A stretch of DNA of 64,000 bases from assembly GCA_963818725.1 (NCBI GenBank), contig CAWFTU010000008.1, forward strand, positions 186,001 through 250,000, given 5' to 3'. Source of the DNA: DATFDN01 sp963818725. GTDB lineage: Bacteria > Pseudomonadota > Alphaproteobacteria > Acetobacterales > Acetobacteraceae. Below, piece after piece: positions 41,749-50,333 of the stretch (positions are counted from its first letter, which is position 1; every line of letters starts with the position of its first letter). The translations under genes were made by a program, and so were the position numbers. The notes beneath the pieces were generated by a model. That model ran no database searches, was not told the DNA's origin, and saw only the letters and a program-made list of their open reading frames with translations.

Positions 41749-42768
41749 ATGCTCCGGCTTCGAACCATCGCCCGCGAGCCGCGCATCGAGGTGACACTCG
41801 CGTTCCTGACGCCCTTTCTCGCGTTCTGGGTTCCGCACGCGATGGGCGGCTCGGGCGTGCTGGCGACGTTGGTGGCCGGGCTCTATGTCGGCACGCGGGG
41901 TGTCGAGCTCATCCCCTCGAACACGCGCCTGCAGGCGCTGTTCTTTTGGGACTTCGTGATCTACCTGATCACCGGCGCGATGTTCCTGCTGACCGGCTCA
42001 CAGGCCAGGGCCGTGCTCGACGGACTGCACGGGACGCACTGGAGCCGCCTGTTTCTGCACGGGCTGGCGATCAGCCTTGTGGCGGTCGTGGTCCGGTTCG
42101 TGTGGGTCTTCCCACTGACCTATCTGCCGCGCTGGACGCTCCCGGCGCTGCGCGCCCGCGACCCGGCACCGCCCTGGCCTGACCTGTTTGTCATCGCCTT
42201 CACCGGGGTCCGCGGCACGGTGTCCCTCGCGGCGGCGCTCAGCGTCCCGTTCACGATTGGCCCCGGCCAGCCATTCCCGGACCGTGGCCTGATCCTGTTC
42301 CTCACGTTCAGCGTCATCCTGGTCACGCTCGTTTGCCTCGGGCCGGTGCTGCCGCTCGTTGTCCGCCGGCTGGGGTTGGTCGAGCGTGGCAGCCGCGAAC
42401 GCCACGACCGCGACGTGCGGGAGATAAGTAGCCACCTTGAGGCGGCGCGACACGCGCTGGATCGCCTTGGTCACATCGCCCAGCGGAAGCGATTGCCCCC
42501 CGAGGTGGTCGGGCAGTTGCGGGCCCGGCAAGAGGAGCACATCGCCCACCTGGAGCGCCTCCGCGCCAGCGATGGCAACGGCGGCAGGCTGGCCAGGCAG
42601 AAGGAGGCGGGCGAACTCGCGTTGATCGCGGCGGAGCGCAACCACATCAACAGCCTGTTGCGCCGCAAGGTCATCGGCGACGAGGTTCGCCGCCGGATTG
42701 AGCGCGACCTTGATCTCCGGGAGGAGCGCGTGCGCCGCAACCTGGAGGGCGTCTCCGATGACGACTGA
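41749..42768 (+). pseudogene. CPA1 Na+/H+ antiporter, N-terminal half missing
   Basis: About 339 residues corresponding to the C-terminal half of NhaP/CPA1 antiporters: EVTLAFLTPFLAFWVPHAMG, GSGVLATLVAGLYVGTRG, LFFWDFVIYLITGAMFLLTG, FTGVRGTVSLAAALSVPFTI (conserved GxRG), ending in a charged cytoplasmic coiled-coil-like tail with stop at 42768. The N-terminal six helices with the ND motif are absent; the sequence before 41749 belongs to the Cys-rich gene on the other strand. Non-functional as an exchanger. Confidence 0.8.
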
Positions 42769-42779
42769 GGCCCCGACTT

Positions 42780-42950
42780 GGTGGCCCAAGTGCGAGAAGC
42801 GGGCTGGCGGGATTGGTCCGCGTACCTGAAGGCCAGGGTGGCCGGGGGTCCGGGCCGGGACATTGGGCAAGCCGGGCGCGCGGGTCCACCCCGTGCAGCT
42901 TGGCGCCAAGGACAAGCGAATATATGGCTGCGGCCCGCTCGCGGCCGCAA
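42780..42950 (-). pseudogene. IS66 TnpC C-terminal remnant (tentative)
   Basis: Leftward translation AAAIYSLVLGAKLHGVDPRA resembles the IS66 TnpC ending (ATIYSL..T.KLNGVDPxAWL), and the following part is frameshifted. Short and degraded, so tentative. Confidence 0.35.
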
Positions 42951-43019
42951 TTCCTGCCTGCGAACAGCCATGCCGACCGAGAGCGATGCCGCGTTGGGTG
43001 GAGCCGAAACGGCTTGCAC

Positions 43020-43191
43020 CGGCTTCCGCCGCGCCTAGGTGGGCCATGTGTCGAGTGCGGTGCCGATGCAGCGCGGCCGGCGTGGTGGCGAAGGTCGAGG
43101 CGACCATCCGCAGCGGCGTGCCCGCCTCCAGCGCCGCCTCGATCGTGGCCAGCTCCGGACGTCGGCAGAGCGAGCACCGGCGCCCGCTCAC
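43020..43191 (-). CDS. gene B: small Cys/HTH-like island protein (3' end uncertain)
   Basis: GTG start at 43191 overlaps the TGA stop of gene A (GTGA), indicating translational coupling. MSGRRCSLCRRPELATIEAA, LEAGTPLRMVASTFATTPAA and LHRHRTRHMAHLG show a CxxC knuckle followed by a helix-turn-helix-like pair, suggesting a DNA-binding function. The frame stays open far into antisense of the antiporter, so the natural end is probably lost near 43010 where the IS66 remnant/antiporter block begins. No named family. Confidence 0.5.
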
Positions 43192-43441
43192 GTCCGCAGC
43201 TCCCGCACATCCGGCCAGCCGGGCACCGGCGGATGGCAGGCCCAGCAGCGCCAGCCGGGATCGGCGTCGCGGATCCAGAACCGGTGCCCCTTGCAGCACG
43301 CGCACCAATCGCCGGGCTCGGGAGCGACCCAGGGCAAATGCCAGCGGCGCGGTCCACGGGCTCCGGAAGGGGATTGGCGAGGCGCTGGGGATGGCGAAGA
43401 GGAAGTTGAGCTTGGGAACGGTGCCCCACCTAAAGCACCTA

Positions 43442-44636
43442 AACCCCGTCCGGTTTGAGAGGTGTAGTTTCGGAGGCAGGGTCCCTATCTCCAGGGGATG
43501 ATGAAACTTAGCCTTGTTCGCTCCTGTCATGCTGCGCGTTGACCATGCCCGGTGGGGCCAGACGCCGGAGGACCTGCGTCGGCTCGCAACGAGCGCTGCC
43601 CATCAACGCACTCGCGAGCGCTTCTTGGCGCTTTACGAGATCACCGAAGAGAGTTGCGCCACGCAGGTTGCCGAACGCACTGGCCGCCACCCGCAGACCG
43701 TGATGGAGTGGCTGCACCTCTACAACGAGCGTGGCCCCGAGGCGCTGACCTACCGACGCACTGGCGGCCGTCCCCCCTTTGTCCCGCCATCGCCGCCGTA
43801 CTCGGCGCAGAGCTCCGTGCGGCCCAGCAGGCTGCGGCCAGCCCATCCGTAGCCGGAGCTGATCCGCCGCGCTGGACGCTCAAGCGCCTGGTCGGCTGCG
43901 TGCGGGCGCGGTTCGGCCGTCCCTGCTGCCGCGAGACCATCCGCGCTGCCCTGCACCGGCTGGACCTGTCGTGGAAGAAAGCCCGCAAGCTGCTCGGTCG
44001 CGCCGATCCCGAACGGCGCGCCGCCTTTCTCGACCGGCTACGGCCGGTGCTGGACAGCGCCCAGCGCGATCGGCACGTGCTGGTCCACCTCGACGAGGCG
44101 CACATCCACCAGGACGCCGATCTCGGCTACGGCTGGGGCGAGCGCGGCAAGCGCTTCCACGTGGCCTCCTGCTCGCCCGGCCTCGCCGCCAGGGTCTCGC
44201 TCTACGGCCTCTACCTCTACAACGAAGGCCAGGTGCGGCTATGGCCCTATGCACGGGCCAACGGCGAACACACGATCGATGTGCTGCACCGGCTCCGTGC
44301 CGAGTTCCCCGATGGCATGCTCGTCGTGATCTGGGACGGTGTGCCCTGTCACCGGGCCAAGGCGGTATGGGCCGCCGCTGCCAGCCTGGGCATCACGCTC
44401 ATGCCGCTGCCGGGCTACAGCCCGGACCTGATGCCGGTCGAGGCGCTGTGGCGCTGGCTGCGCGAGGACGTCACCTACCATCACTGCCACGCCACGGCCG
44501 ACGACCTGACCCGGCGCGTCGCCCTGTTCGAGGCCAAGGTCAACCAAGCCTCTTGCGTCGTCGCCGATCGCCTCTGGGTCAAGGACTGCCTCGATCCCGA
44601 GGAGGAGAAACTACGATTCTCAAACTAGACGCGGTT
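43442..44636 (+). mobile_element. IS630-family element 4 (forward copy)
   Basis: Ends aaccccgtccggtttgaga (43442) and the inverse gcggtt (ending 44636), flanked by TA (43440-43441 and 44637-44638). A near-identical copy lies in inverse orientation at 46795-47990. It is inserted in the Gly-Leu repeat of gene A. Confidence 0.92.
43514..44628 (+). CDS. IS630-family transposase, two overlapping frames
   Basis: Frame 1 (43514-43852) encodes the HTH part: VDHARWGQTPEDLRRLATSA, then SCATQVAERTGRHPQTVMEW and RTGGRPPFV. Frame 2, one base back, encodes AELRAAQQAAASPSVAGADP, DDE core D in VLVHLDEAHIHQDADLGYGW, D in MLVVIWDGVPCHRAKAVW, E in PGYSPDLMPVEALWRWLRED and ends EEEKLRFSN at 44628. The switch point is a run of six C then TTT (43773-43781), where a -1 slip re-pairs perfectly. 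The inverse copy has the same layout, so programmed frameshifting is plausible. Confidence 0.85.
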
Positions 44637-44638
44637 TA

Positions 44639-44751
44639 ATTCACCTAACCGGCTGCTCGTGTCGCCGGCCCGCCCCTCACCTAAAGCACCTAATTCACCT
44701 AATCGGCTGATTGCATCGCTGGCTCGATTAGGTGGATTAGGTGCTTTAGGT
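44639..44751. repeat. hairpin-forming TTAGGTG repeat block (in gene A)
   Basis: Multiple CACCTAA heptamers (cacctaaagcacctaattca cctaat near 44680-44702) face TTAGGTG heptamers (gattaggtggattaggtgct at 44726-44745), able to form long stems. The same block occurs at 8665-8738, 37735-37750 with 37897-37965, and 43430-43440 with 44878-44886. In the minus frame it encodes the PKAPNPPN...SRLGELGALG segment. All copies lie inside the island. Confidence 0.75.
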
Positions 44752-44877
44752 GCTTTACGGTTCACTTAAGGCAAAATCCTGTTCACTTAAGCTATCGGCC
44801 GAATACCAACCAATTGAAAATGCAGCATTCGCCTTGGTTCTCTCTGCGGCACAAACAACTAAAGTGAACCGTATTGG
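44752..44877. mobile_element. 126-base miniature element (MITE), copy 1
   Basis: Inverted ends (…tacggttcactt and aagtgaaccgta…attgg) and the 8-base duplication CTTTAGGT (44744-44751 and 44878-44885). Same length and clearly related sequence to 54897-55022. No coding capacity. It interrupts gene A in its repeat. Confidence 0.75.
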
Positions 44878-44943
44878 CTTTAGGTGGGGATACCTCTCGC
44901 GCCGCGACGTCCACCATCGCCCACGGGTCGAAGGCGAGCGCGC

Positions 44944-46470
44944 TCACGGCACCAGCTCCCACGCTTCCTTGCGCGGTGCGCCGTCCACCTCGGTGCCGGG
45001 CGGCAGTGGCGTTACCAACCCATGCTCCTCGAGGATGGCCACAATCCGCCGGGCCGTCGCCGCATCCCCAATGGCGTTCAGGCCACGCTGATAGATCATC
45101 GCGAGGTGGCAGCGCGGGTCGGGCCGGGCCTGCCACCAGGCCAGCAGCCTGGCCGCGAGCCGCAGGTCTGGCGCCACGCTCCCGCTCCCCTGCAAGCGCA
45201 ACATCTCGGCCGCGTAGTGCTGGGCCAGCGCGATCCCGCAGGCCATCGCGGGTCCGTCCACCACCATCGTCTCGGGATCGGCGTAGGCCGCCAGGACCGC
45301 CGCGAGGCGCCCGGCGTGCTCCGCCATCTTCGCGCCGAAGGGACGGATCGGCCGTAGCGCGCCGGTCTCGGCCAGGTCGCGCTCAACCGCGTCGTGGAAC
45401 GCGATCCAGTTGCGCTGGGCAACATCGGACAGACGCATCGCCGGGGGCTCGAGCACATCATGCGTGCCGCTCGCCAGCACGGGCGGGCGCGACAGGATCG
45501 CGCCCAGGCGGGTGTTGTAGTCGTCCAGCACAGCCCGGCAGGCCTCAGGCGGGTGGCGGAACAGCCTGGTGCCCGCGGTGCTGTCGGGCGCGACGAGCGG
45601 GAAGCGCGCGAGCAGCCCGATGCCGTCCAGCGTCGCGTTGCCGAACAGCCGATCGGCGACGACGGGCTGCATCATGATGTGCGCCGAGCACCGCCGGCCG
45701 GGCAGATACGCGGTTCCCGTCCCGACGCGGGTGCGCCGGATCGGCTCGCCATCCCAGAGGACGTTCAGCAGGGCGCCCGTGCGCATCCGGCTCTCGTCGT
45801 TGAAGGCCGATCCGCCGAGCAGGATGCCGCCCTCGGCCGTGAACAGGCCGGCCCAGGGGCGGCCCTTCTGCAAGTGCAGCACCAGCGCCTCGGGGGTCGG
45901 ATCGGCCACCAGCAACATCGGCTGGGGCGGCTCCGTCGGCTCGGGTCCGAGGGCGTCGAGGGCCGCCTTGATCGCGCCGCGGTCGCCCTTGGCGCGCTTG
46001 ACCGCGGCATCCCGCGCCGCCTTCCACGCGTCCCGCTCGTTGGCGTGGGACGCCAGCTCCGATTGCCGAGCCTCCCGCCAGCGCTCCTCAATTCGGTAGA
46101 CCGGCGCGAGCGCGATCCGGTCCACGCTGGTCTTGCGCTCGCCGCTGTCGGCGACCGATGCGAACAGGCCGGTCAGCGGCTTGGCCCCGCTGGCGGGCAG
46201 CTCCACGTTGCAGTGCGCCTGGACGGCCAAGGTCGCGGCGGCCAGCATGGATTGCGCGCAGACCGACAGCGGGGCTTGCGTCCGCAACTGCAAGGCCTCG
46301 ACCGCGTCGCGCAGCGGCCCGAGCGCGCGGACCGGAAACTCCGGCGCGGGCGGGAGCGGGCGGAACAGCGGCCGCTTCGCGTCCGCGTGCACGGGCGGCT
46401 CGATCTTCGCGAGCGCCGCCGCTACGATGTCCTCGCCCAGTCCCAGGTCGGTATTCATCTGATCAGCCAC
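44944..46470 (-). CDS. DUF3987 protein (YfjI-like, mobile-element replication)
   Basis: 508 residues. GTG at 46470 overlaps the stop of the primase gene by eight bases; an ATG four codons later is possible. DUF3987 landmarks: RTQAPLSVCAQSMLAAATLA, LTGLFASVADSGERKTSVDR (helicase-like nucleotide-loop position), LLVADPTPEALVLHLQKGRP, WAGLFTAEGGILLGGSAFN, and MMQPVVADRLFGNATLDGIG. A C-terminal winged-helix-like stretch (AIGDAATARRIVAILEEHGL) follows. These proteins accompany primases in satellites, plasmids and integrative elements and are thought to act in their replication. The gene lies between the two inverted IS630 copies but is intact. Confidence 0.85.
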   Translation of the reverse strand: MADQMNTDLGLGEDIVAAALAKIEPPVHADAKRPLFRPLPPAPEFPVRALGPLRDAVEALQLRTQAPLSVCAQSMLAAATLAVQAHCNVELPASGAKPLTGLFASVADSGERKTSVDRIALAPVYRIEERWREARQSELASHANERDAWKAARDAAVKRAKGDRGAIKAALDALGPEPTEPPQPMLLVADPTPEALVLHLQKGRPWAGLFTAEGGILLGGSAFNDESRMRTGALLNVLWDGEPIRRTRVGTGTAYLPGRRCSAHIMMQPVVADRLFGNATLDGIGLLARFPLVAPDSTAGTRLFRHPPEACRAVLDDYNTRLGAILSRPPVLASGTHDVLEPPAMRLSDVAQRNWIAFHDAVERDLAETGALRPIRPFGAKMAEHAGRLAAVLAAYADPETMVVDGPAMACGIALAQHYAAEMLRLQGSGSVAPDLRLAARLLAWWQARPDPRCHLAMIYQRGLNAIGDAATARRIVAILEEHGLVTPLPPGTEVDGAPRKEAWELVP

Positions 46471-46794
46471 GGCGCGGCTCCGGAAGCTTGCCGGTGCTCG
46501 GGTTGGCGAGCCCCCATTCGATGCAGCGTTTGATCTCGGTTTCGTCTTCCTTGCCGGCCCGACGCGAGGCTTCCATCACCACCGCGCGCATTGTGGCCTC
46601 GGCAAGCAGGCAGGCGCGAACGAAGCGGGATAGCCCGGCGCACTCCATAACGATGCACGGGTGGCGCTTGTCGGCCCGTGCGATATTGACAGCGGCTCTC
46701 ACTAGCGCGCCATGCACATACCGCTCTGGGCGATGCTCACCGCGATGAGCAAGGCGTATCCTGTCCGGGTTTGGTGGCCGGCGTGGCGGAGCTA

Positions 46795-47990
46795 AACCGC
46801 GTCTAGTTTGAGAATCGTAGTTTCTCCTCCTCGGGATCGAGGCAGTCCTTGACCCAGAGGCGATCGGCGACGACGCAGAAAGTCTTGGTTGACCTTGGCC
46901 TCGAACAGGGCGACGCGCCGGGTCAGGTCGTCGGCCGTGGCGTGGCAGTGATGGTAGGTGACGTCCTCGCGCAGCCAGCGCCACAGCGCCTCGACCGGCA
47001 TCAGGTCCGGGCTGTAGCCCGGCAGCGGCATGAGCGTGATGCCCAGGCTGGCAGCGGCGGCCCATACCGCCTTGGCCCGGTGACAGGGCACACCGTCCCA
47101 GATCACGACGAGCATGCCATCGGGGAACTCGGCACGGAGCCGGTGCAGCACATCGATCGTGTGTTCGCCGTTGGCCCGTGCATAGGGCCATAGCCGCACC
47201 TGGCCTTCGTTGTAGAGGTAGAGGCCGTAGAGCGAGACCCTGGCGGCGAGGCCGGGCGAGCAGGAGGCCACGTGGAAGCGCTTGCCGCGCTCGCCCCAGC
47301 CGTAGCCGAGATCGGCGTCCTGGTGGATGTGCGCCTCGTCGAGGTGGACCAGCACGTGCCGATCGCGCTGGGCGCTGTCCAGCACCGGCCGTAGCCGGTC
47401 GAGAAAGGCGGCGCGCCGTTCGGGATCGGCGCGACCGAGCAGCTTGCGGGCTTTCTTCCACGACAGGTCCAGCCGGTGCAGGGCAGCGCGGATGGTCTCG
47501 CGGCAGCAGGGACGGCCGAACCGCGCCCGCACGCAGCCGACCAGGCGCTTGAGCGTCCAGCGCGGCGGATCAGCTCCGGCTACGGATGGGCTGGCCGCAG
47601 CCTGCTGGGCCGCACGGAGCTCTGCGCCGAGTACGGCGGCGATGGCGGGACAAAGGGGGGACGGCCGCCAGTGCGTCGGTAGGTCAGCGCCTCGGGGCCA
47701 CGCTCGTTGTAGAGGTGCAGCCACTCCATCACGGTCTGCGGGTGGCGGCCAGTGCGTTCGGCAACCTGCGTGGCGCAACTCTCTTCGGTGATCTCGTAAA
47801 GCGCCAAGAAGCGCTCGCGAGTGCGTTGATGGGCAGCGCTCGTTGCGAGCCGACGCAGGTCCTCCGGCGTCTGGCCCCACCGGGCATGGTCAACGCGCAG
47901 CATGACAGGAGCGAACAAGGCTAAGTTTCATCATCCCCTGGAGATAGGGACCCTGCCTCCGAAACTACACCTCTCAAACCGGACGGGGTT
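46795..47990 (-). mobile_element. IS630-family element 5 (inverse copy of element 4)
   Basis: Ends aaccgcgtctagtttgagaa (46795) and ccggacggggtt (ending 47990), TA at 46793-46794 and 47991-47992. Almost identical to 43442-44636 in inverse orientation; the pair encloses the DUF3987 gene. Confidence 0.92.
46804..47918 (-). pseudogene. IS630-family transposase, inverse copy, extra frameshift
   Basis: Same two-frame organisation as 43514-44628, with the C6T3 slip site. Near 46885 an additional base (caagactttctgcg against caagcctcttgcg in the other copy) shifts the last about 30 codons, replacing VVADRLWVKDCLDPEEEKLR by an unrelated tail. The catalytic residues precede this lesion, so activity may be reduced rather than lost. 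Confidence 0.8.
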
Positions 47991-48985
47991 TAATTCCGAA
48001 GGCGAGGGGACGGTCACCAGTGCCGCGCCGGGGATCACGATAAGACGCCGAGGCAGCGGATCAGGTGCGCCGTCCGTCATGACCGGTGCCGCCGTATAGA
48101 TCGGCTGCACGGCCCCGAACACGGACGGATCAGCCGGCGTGTGGCGCAGCCAACGCTTCAGCTCCGCACCGTTCAGCGGCCGGTCGAGCCAGAACCACAG
48201 GCGCAAGCGAAGGTCGGGCTTGAAGCCGTGGCTGCCGCTCGCCTGGACGATGCAGGCCCGGCTACGGAACGCGGCCGGCAAGGTCGCCAATGCGATCCGA
48301 TAGCAGCCTTCCAGATCGGCAGCGGGCATGCCGGCCGGCAATGGGATGCCCTCCATATCCAGCGCCAGCCAGCGGCGCGGCACCTCGCGCAAGGTCGGGA
48401 CCCCGCCGGTCTTCTGATCAGGCAGCAGCAGCCGGCGCACGCGGCGGGTTCGAGCGGGGTCCAGGATCGCCCCGCGCACCACGGCGGTATCCCGGCGGGA
48501 GAGCAAGCGATGCAGCAGGTCCGCGAGCGCAGCGAGATTGGCGAGCGGGTGCTCGGCGAGATCGAACAGGAATGCTTTGTCGTAGTTGTCCACCCTGGCA
48601 TCGGGATGGACGCGCTTGGCGAGGCGGCCGCTGTGGGCGCGGATGAGGGTGATGGTCTCGCCGGCCGTCGCGCTGCCGCCATCTGATGCAGCGCCGCCAG
48701 AGCGGCGCTCATCATCGCGAACACGGTGCTGGCACGGGCTCACGCCCAGCACCGGACGGAGATCATCAGACGGGTCGCGCCTGTCGGAACGCAGGATCAG
48801 GCGCGCAATGAACGGGAGAGCCGGAGTGATCCTACGGGCTCGGGAGTTCTCGAGGATGAGCATGAGAGGTCTTTCAGCCGTCCCGGTGCTGGCGTCCGCC
48901 GCCGCGGTCGGAGAGGATGCGCTTGTTCACAGTGATCCCAATTTCGATCGCGCCGCCGGGTCCAGCACGGGACCGCGGTTGTCTT

Positions 48986-49222
48986 TCAGACCGAGGACTT
49001 CGGGGCGCGCAGGCTGGCTGTGGGCAGCCGCGCCAGGAGGTCGCGAAGGCTGGCGAGGTCCACCAGCGTCGCGCTGCCCAGCTTCACCAAGCGGATGTTG
49101 CCGGCCGCCGCCTCGCGGTAGAGCCAGGATCGGCTCACAGGATAGCGGGCCGTCGTGTCGCGAATGCGCGCCAGCTCGGGCGCGGAATCGGCTTTCAGGT
49201 CCTCACGTTCTCTGGGATGCAT
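48986..49222 (-). CDS. AlpA-like helix-turn-helix protein
   Basis: 78 residues. IRDTTARYPVSRSWLYREAA, AGNIRLVKLGSATLVDLASL and RDLLARLP follow the pattern of AlpA/MerR-type excisionase-like regulators: recognition helix, wing with a G-x-x-x-V-x-L turn, then a short helix. Such proteins activate integrase or excision in P4-like elements. ATG at 49222 (MHPREREDL) has GAGGAACTCCCAG upstream. It lies between the unknown gene at 49302 and the primase gene in the same direction. Confidence 0.75.
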   Translation of the reverse strand: MHPREREDLKADSAPELARIRDTTARYPVSRSWLYREAAAGNIRLVKLGSATLVDLASLRDLLARLPTASLRAPKSSV

Positions 49223-49301
49223 CTGGGAGTTCCTCGTTGTTGCGAGGACCACCCATTAGTCAGCCCTGACCGGCTTCCGCCATGCGTGATAAGCGCGCAC
49301 G

Positions 49302-50333
49302 TCATGCGCGGTTAGCACGCAAACCGGCCTGCAAGGCGTCGCTCAGCGTGTCGAGAGTGAGGTTTGCGGCTCGCCAGACGACACGCACCTGCGGCGTCGC
49401 GCGTCGCCGCGGATCGGCGCGGCCTTGCTGCGCCGCCCGGCTGAGAACCTTGTGCACCCACTCGACCGAGCGCGACTTTCGTCCGCCCTCACTGTCGCGA
49501 ACGCTGGGCTTCCGACCGAACAGTTTCTCATGCGCCTCAGCGAGCGCCCGGATGAGGGGGCGAGAGATCTCCGCGTCTCCTCGTGCACGACGCTTCTTGC
49601 GTCCTGCTGTCACGGCGGAGCCTGCCTTAGCCGATTGGAGCAAGAGAGACAAAGTCCACGGAGCGACGACTTTCAGCGCGGCTTCGACAAACTTCCGATC
49701 CACAAGCTGCGCCAGCTCCTGTCGTTCATCCTCGATGGCCTCCCTCTTTGCTTTGGACTCCTTGTCGTCCCCCTTCAGCCTTGCGGCCTTAGCCTCCAGA
49801 GCCTTGTCTGATTTGATTACATGATTAACCAGCCGTTTGAGCGCGCGCCGGCCGCCGATCAGTGTGATCAGCCACGGCTCAGGCGGTATCGAGATCCCGT
49901 TCGCGCCGACTTGCAAAGCCTGGAGGATCGCGGGCGCAATCCGCACTCCGCGCGCCTGTATCGGGTCTAGGTCGGTCGGCAGCCCAAGGATCCGCATCAG
50001 CGCGGCTGTTCCACGTTGAACAGCACCGGTCTTGCGCTTCTGGCTGTCTCGTTTCGGCGGACGGGTCGCCTGGAGGAACGACGCGGCGACGAACGCCTCA
50101 TTGTTCATCATCGTCGCCAGGGCCGCCGTGTCGGCGTCCGGCAGCGGCTTCAGTCCGCATTGGGTAGCCGCCTCGAGGAAGTCGCGCGGTTCAAACAGCG
50201 GATTGGTCAGCGCCAGCACCCCGGCGGCTTCCGTTAGGCGCATGTGGATCGCGTCGTCCCGTTTCCGGGCCGGCGCTTTGTTCACCCGTGCGGGGCGCTT
50301 TGCTTGCTTTCTCGATTTGCGCCGTGGTTCCAT
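49302..50333 (-). CDS. island backbone protein, unknown function
   Basis: 343 residues. ATG at 50333 overlaps the integrase stop (ATGA), so it is translated in step with it. The N-terminus is very basic (MEPRRKSRKQAKRPARVNKA), followed by helical segments (EAAGVLALTNPLFEPRDFLE, AALATMMNNEAFVAASFLQA), a charged region (ARLKGDDKESKAKREAIEDE RQE) that may be a coiled coil, and a second basic patch (GRKKRRARGD). No domain recognised. Nucleic-acid binding is plausible from charge. Confidence 0.65.
   Translation of the reverse strand: MEPRRKSRKQAKRPARVNKAPARKRDDAIHMRLTEAAGVLALTNPLFEPRDFLEAATQCGLKPLPDADTAALATMMNNEAFVAASFLQATRPPKRDSQKRKTGAVQRGTAALMRILGLPTDLDPIQARGVRIAPAILQALQVGANGISIPPEPWLITLIGGRRALKRLVNHVIKSDKALEAKAARLKGDDKESKAKREAIEDERQELAQLVDRKFVEAALKVVAPWTLSLLLQSAKAGSAVTAGRKKRRARGDAEISRPLIRALAEAHEKLFGRKPSVRDSEGGRKSRSVEWVHKVLSRAAQQGRADPRRRATPQVRVVWRAANLTLDTLSDALQAGLRANRA

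Larger units (their letters stand above)
43188..44947 (-). pseudogene. gene A: zinc-ribbon protein with Gly-Leu repeat, split by IS630 and a miniature element
   Basis: GTG at 44947 overlaps the stop of the DUF3987 gene. Segments: MSALAFDPWAMVDVAAREVS PPKA (to 44886); after the 126-base element, PKAPNPPNRASDAISRLGEL GALGEG...SSRLGEL (to 44639); after the IS630, GALGGAPFPSSTSSSPSPAP, GPRRWHLPWVAPEPGDWCAC, CKGHRFWIRDADPGWRCWAC and HPPVPGWPDVRELRT. Removing both inserts with one duplication each leaves 429 bases (143 codons) in a single frame. The CACC...CWAC cysteines suggest a zinc ribbon; the repeat is low complexity. Role unknown, but its fixed place after DUF3987 suggests replication or regulation of the island. 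Confidence 0.75.
46463..48863 (-). pseudogene. primase-like protein gene split by IS630 element 5
   Basis: The 5' part (48863-47993) includes ETITLIRAHSGRLAKRVHPD, VRGAILDPARTRRVRRLLLP, RRWLALDMEGIPLPAG, SRACIVQASGSHGFKPDLRL and RLWFWLDRPLNGAELKRWL, a layout found in primase/polymerase-type proteins of integrative elements. The 3' part (46794-46463) reads APPRRPPNPDRIRLAHRGEH to ANPSTGKLPEPRRG. Removing the IS and one TA gives 1203 bases (401 codons) in one frame. The start is uncertain, since the first about 60 residues are poorly conserved in type. Non-functional while split. Confidence 0.75.

Noticed and set aside
41998..43530. A 510-codon reverse-strand open frame across the antiporter
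   Set aside because: It is the antisense shadow of the antiporter fragment in high-GC DNA; only its first about 55 codons (gene B) have coding character.
44639..44751. CRISPR-like array because of repeated TTAGGTG/CACCTAA units
   Set aside because: Units are heptamers in opposed orientation with 2-base gaps, no regular spacers and no cas genes. No CRISPR array was seen anywhere in the window.
46463..47461. Reverse open frame joining IS630 transposase sequence to the end of the primase gene
   Set aside because: It is a chance fusion across the IS boundary; virtual excision shows the two parts belong to different genes.
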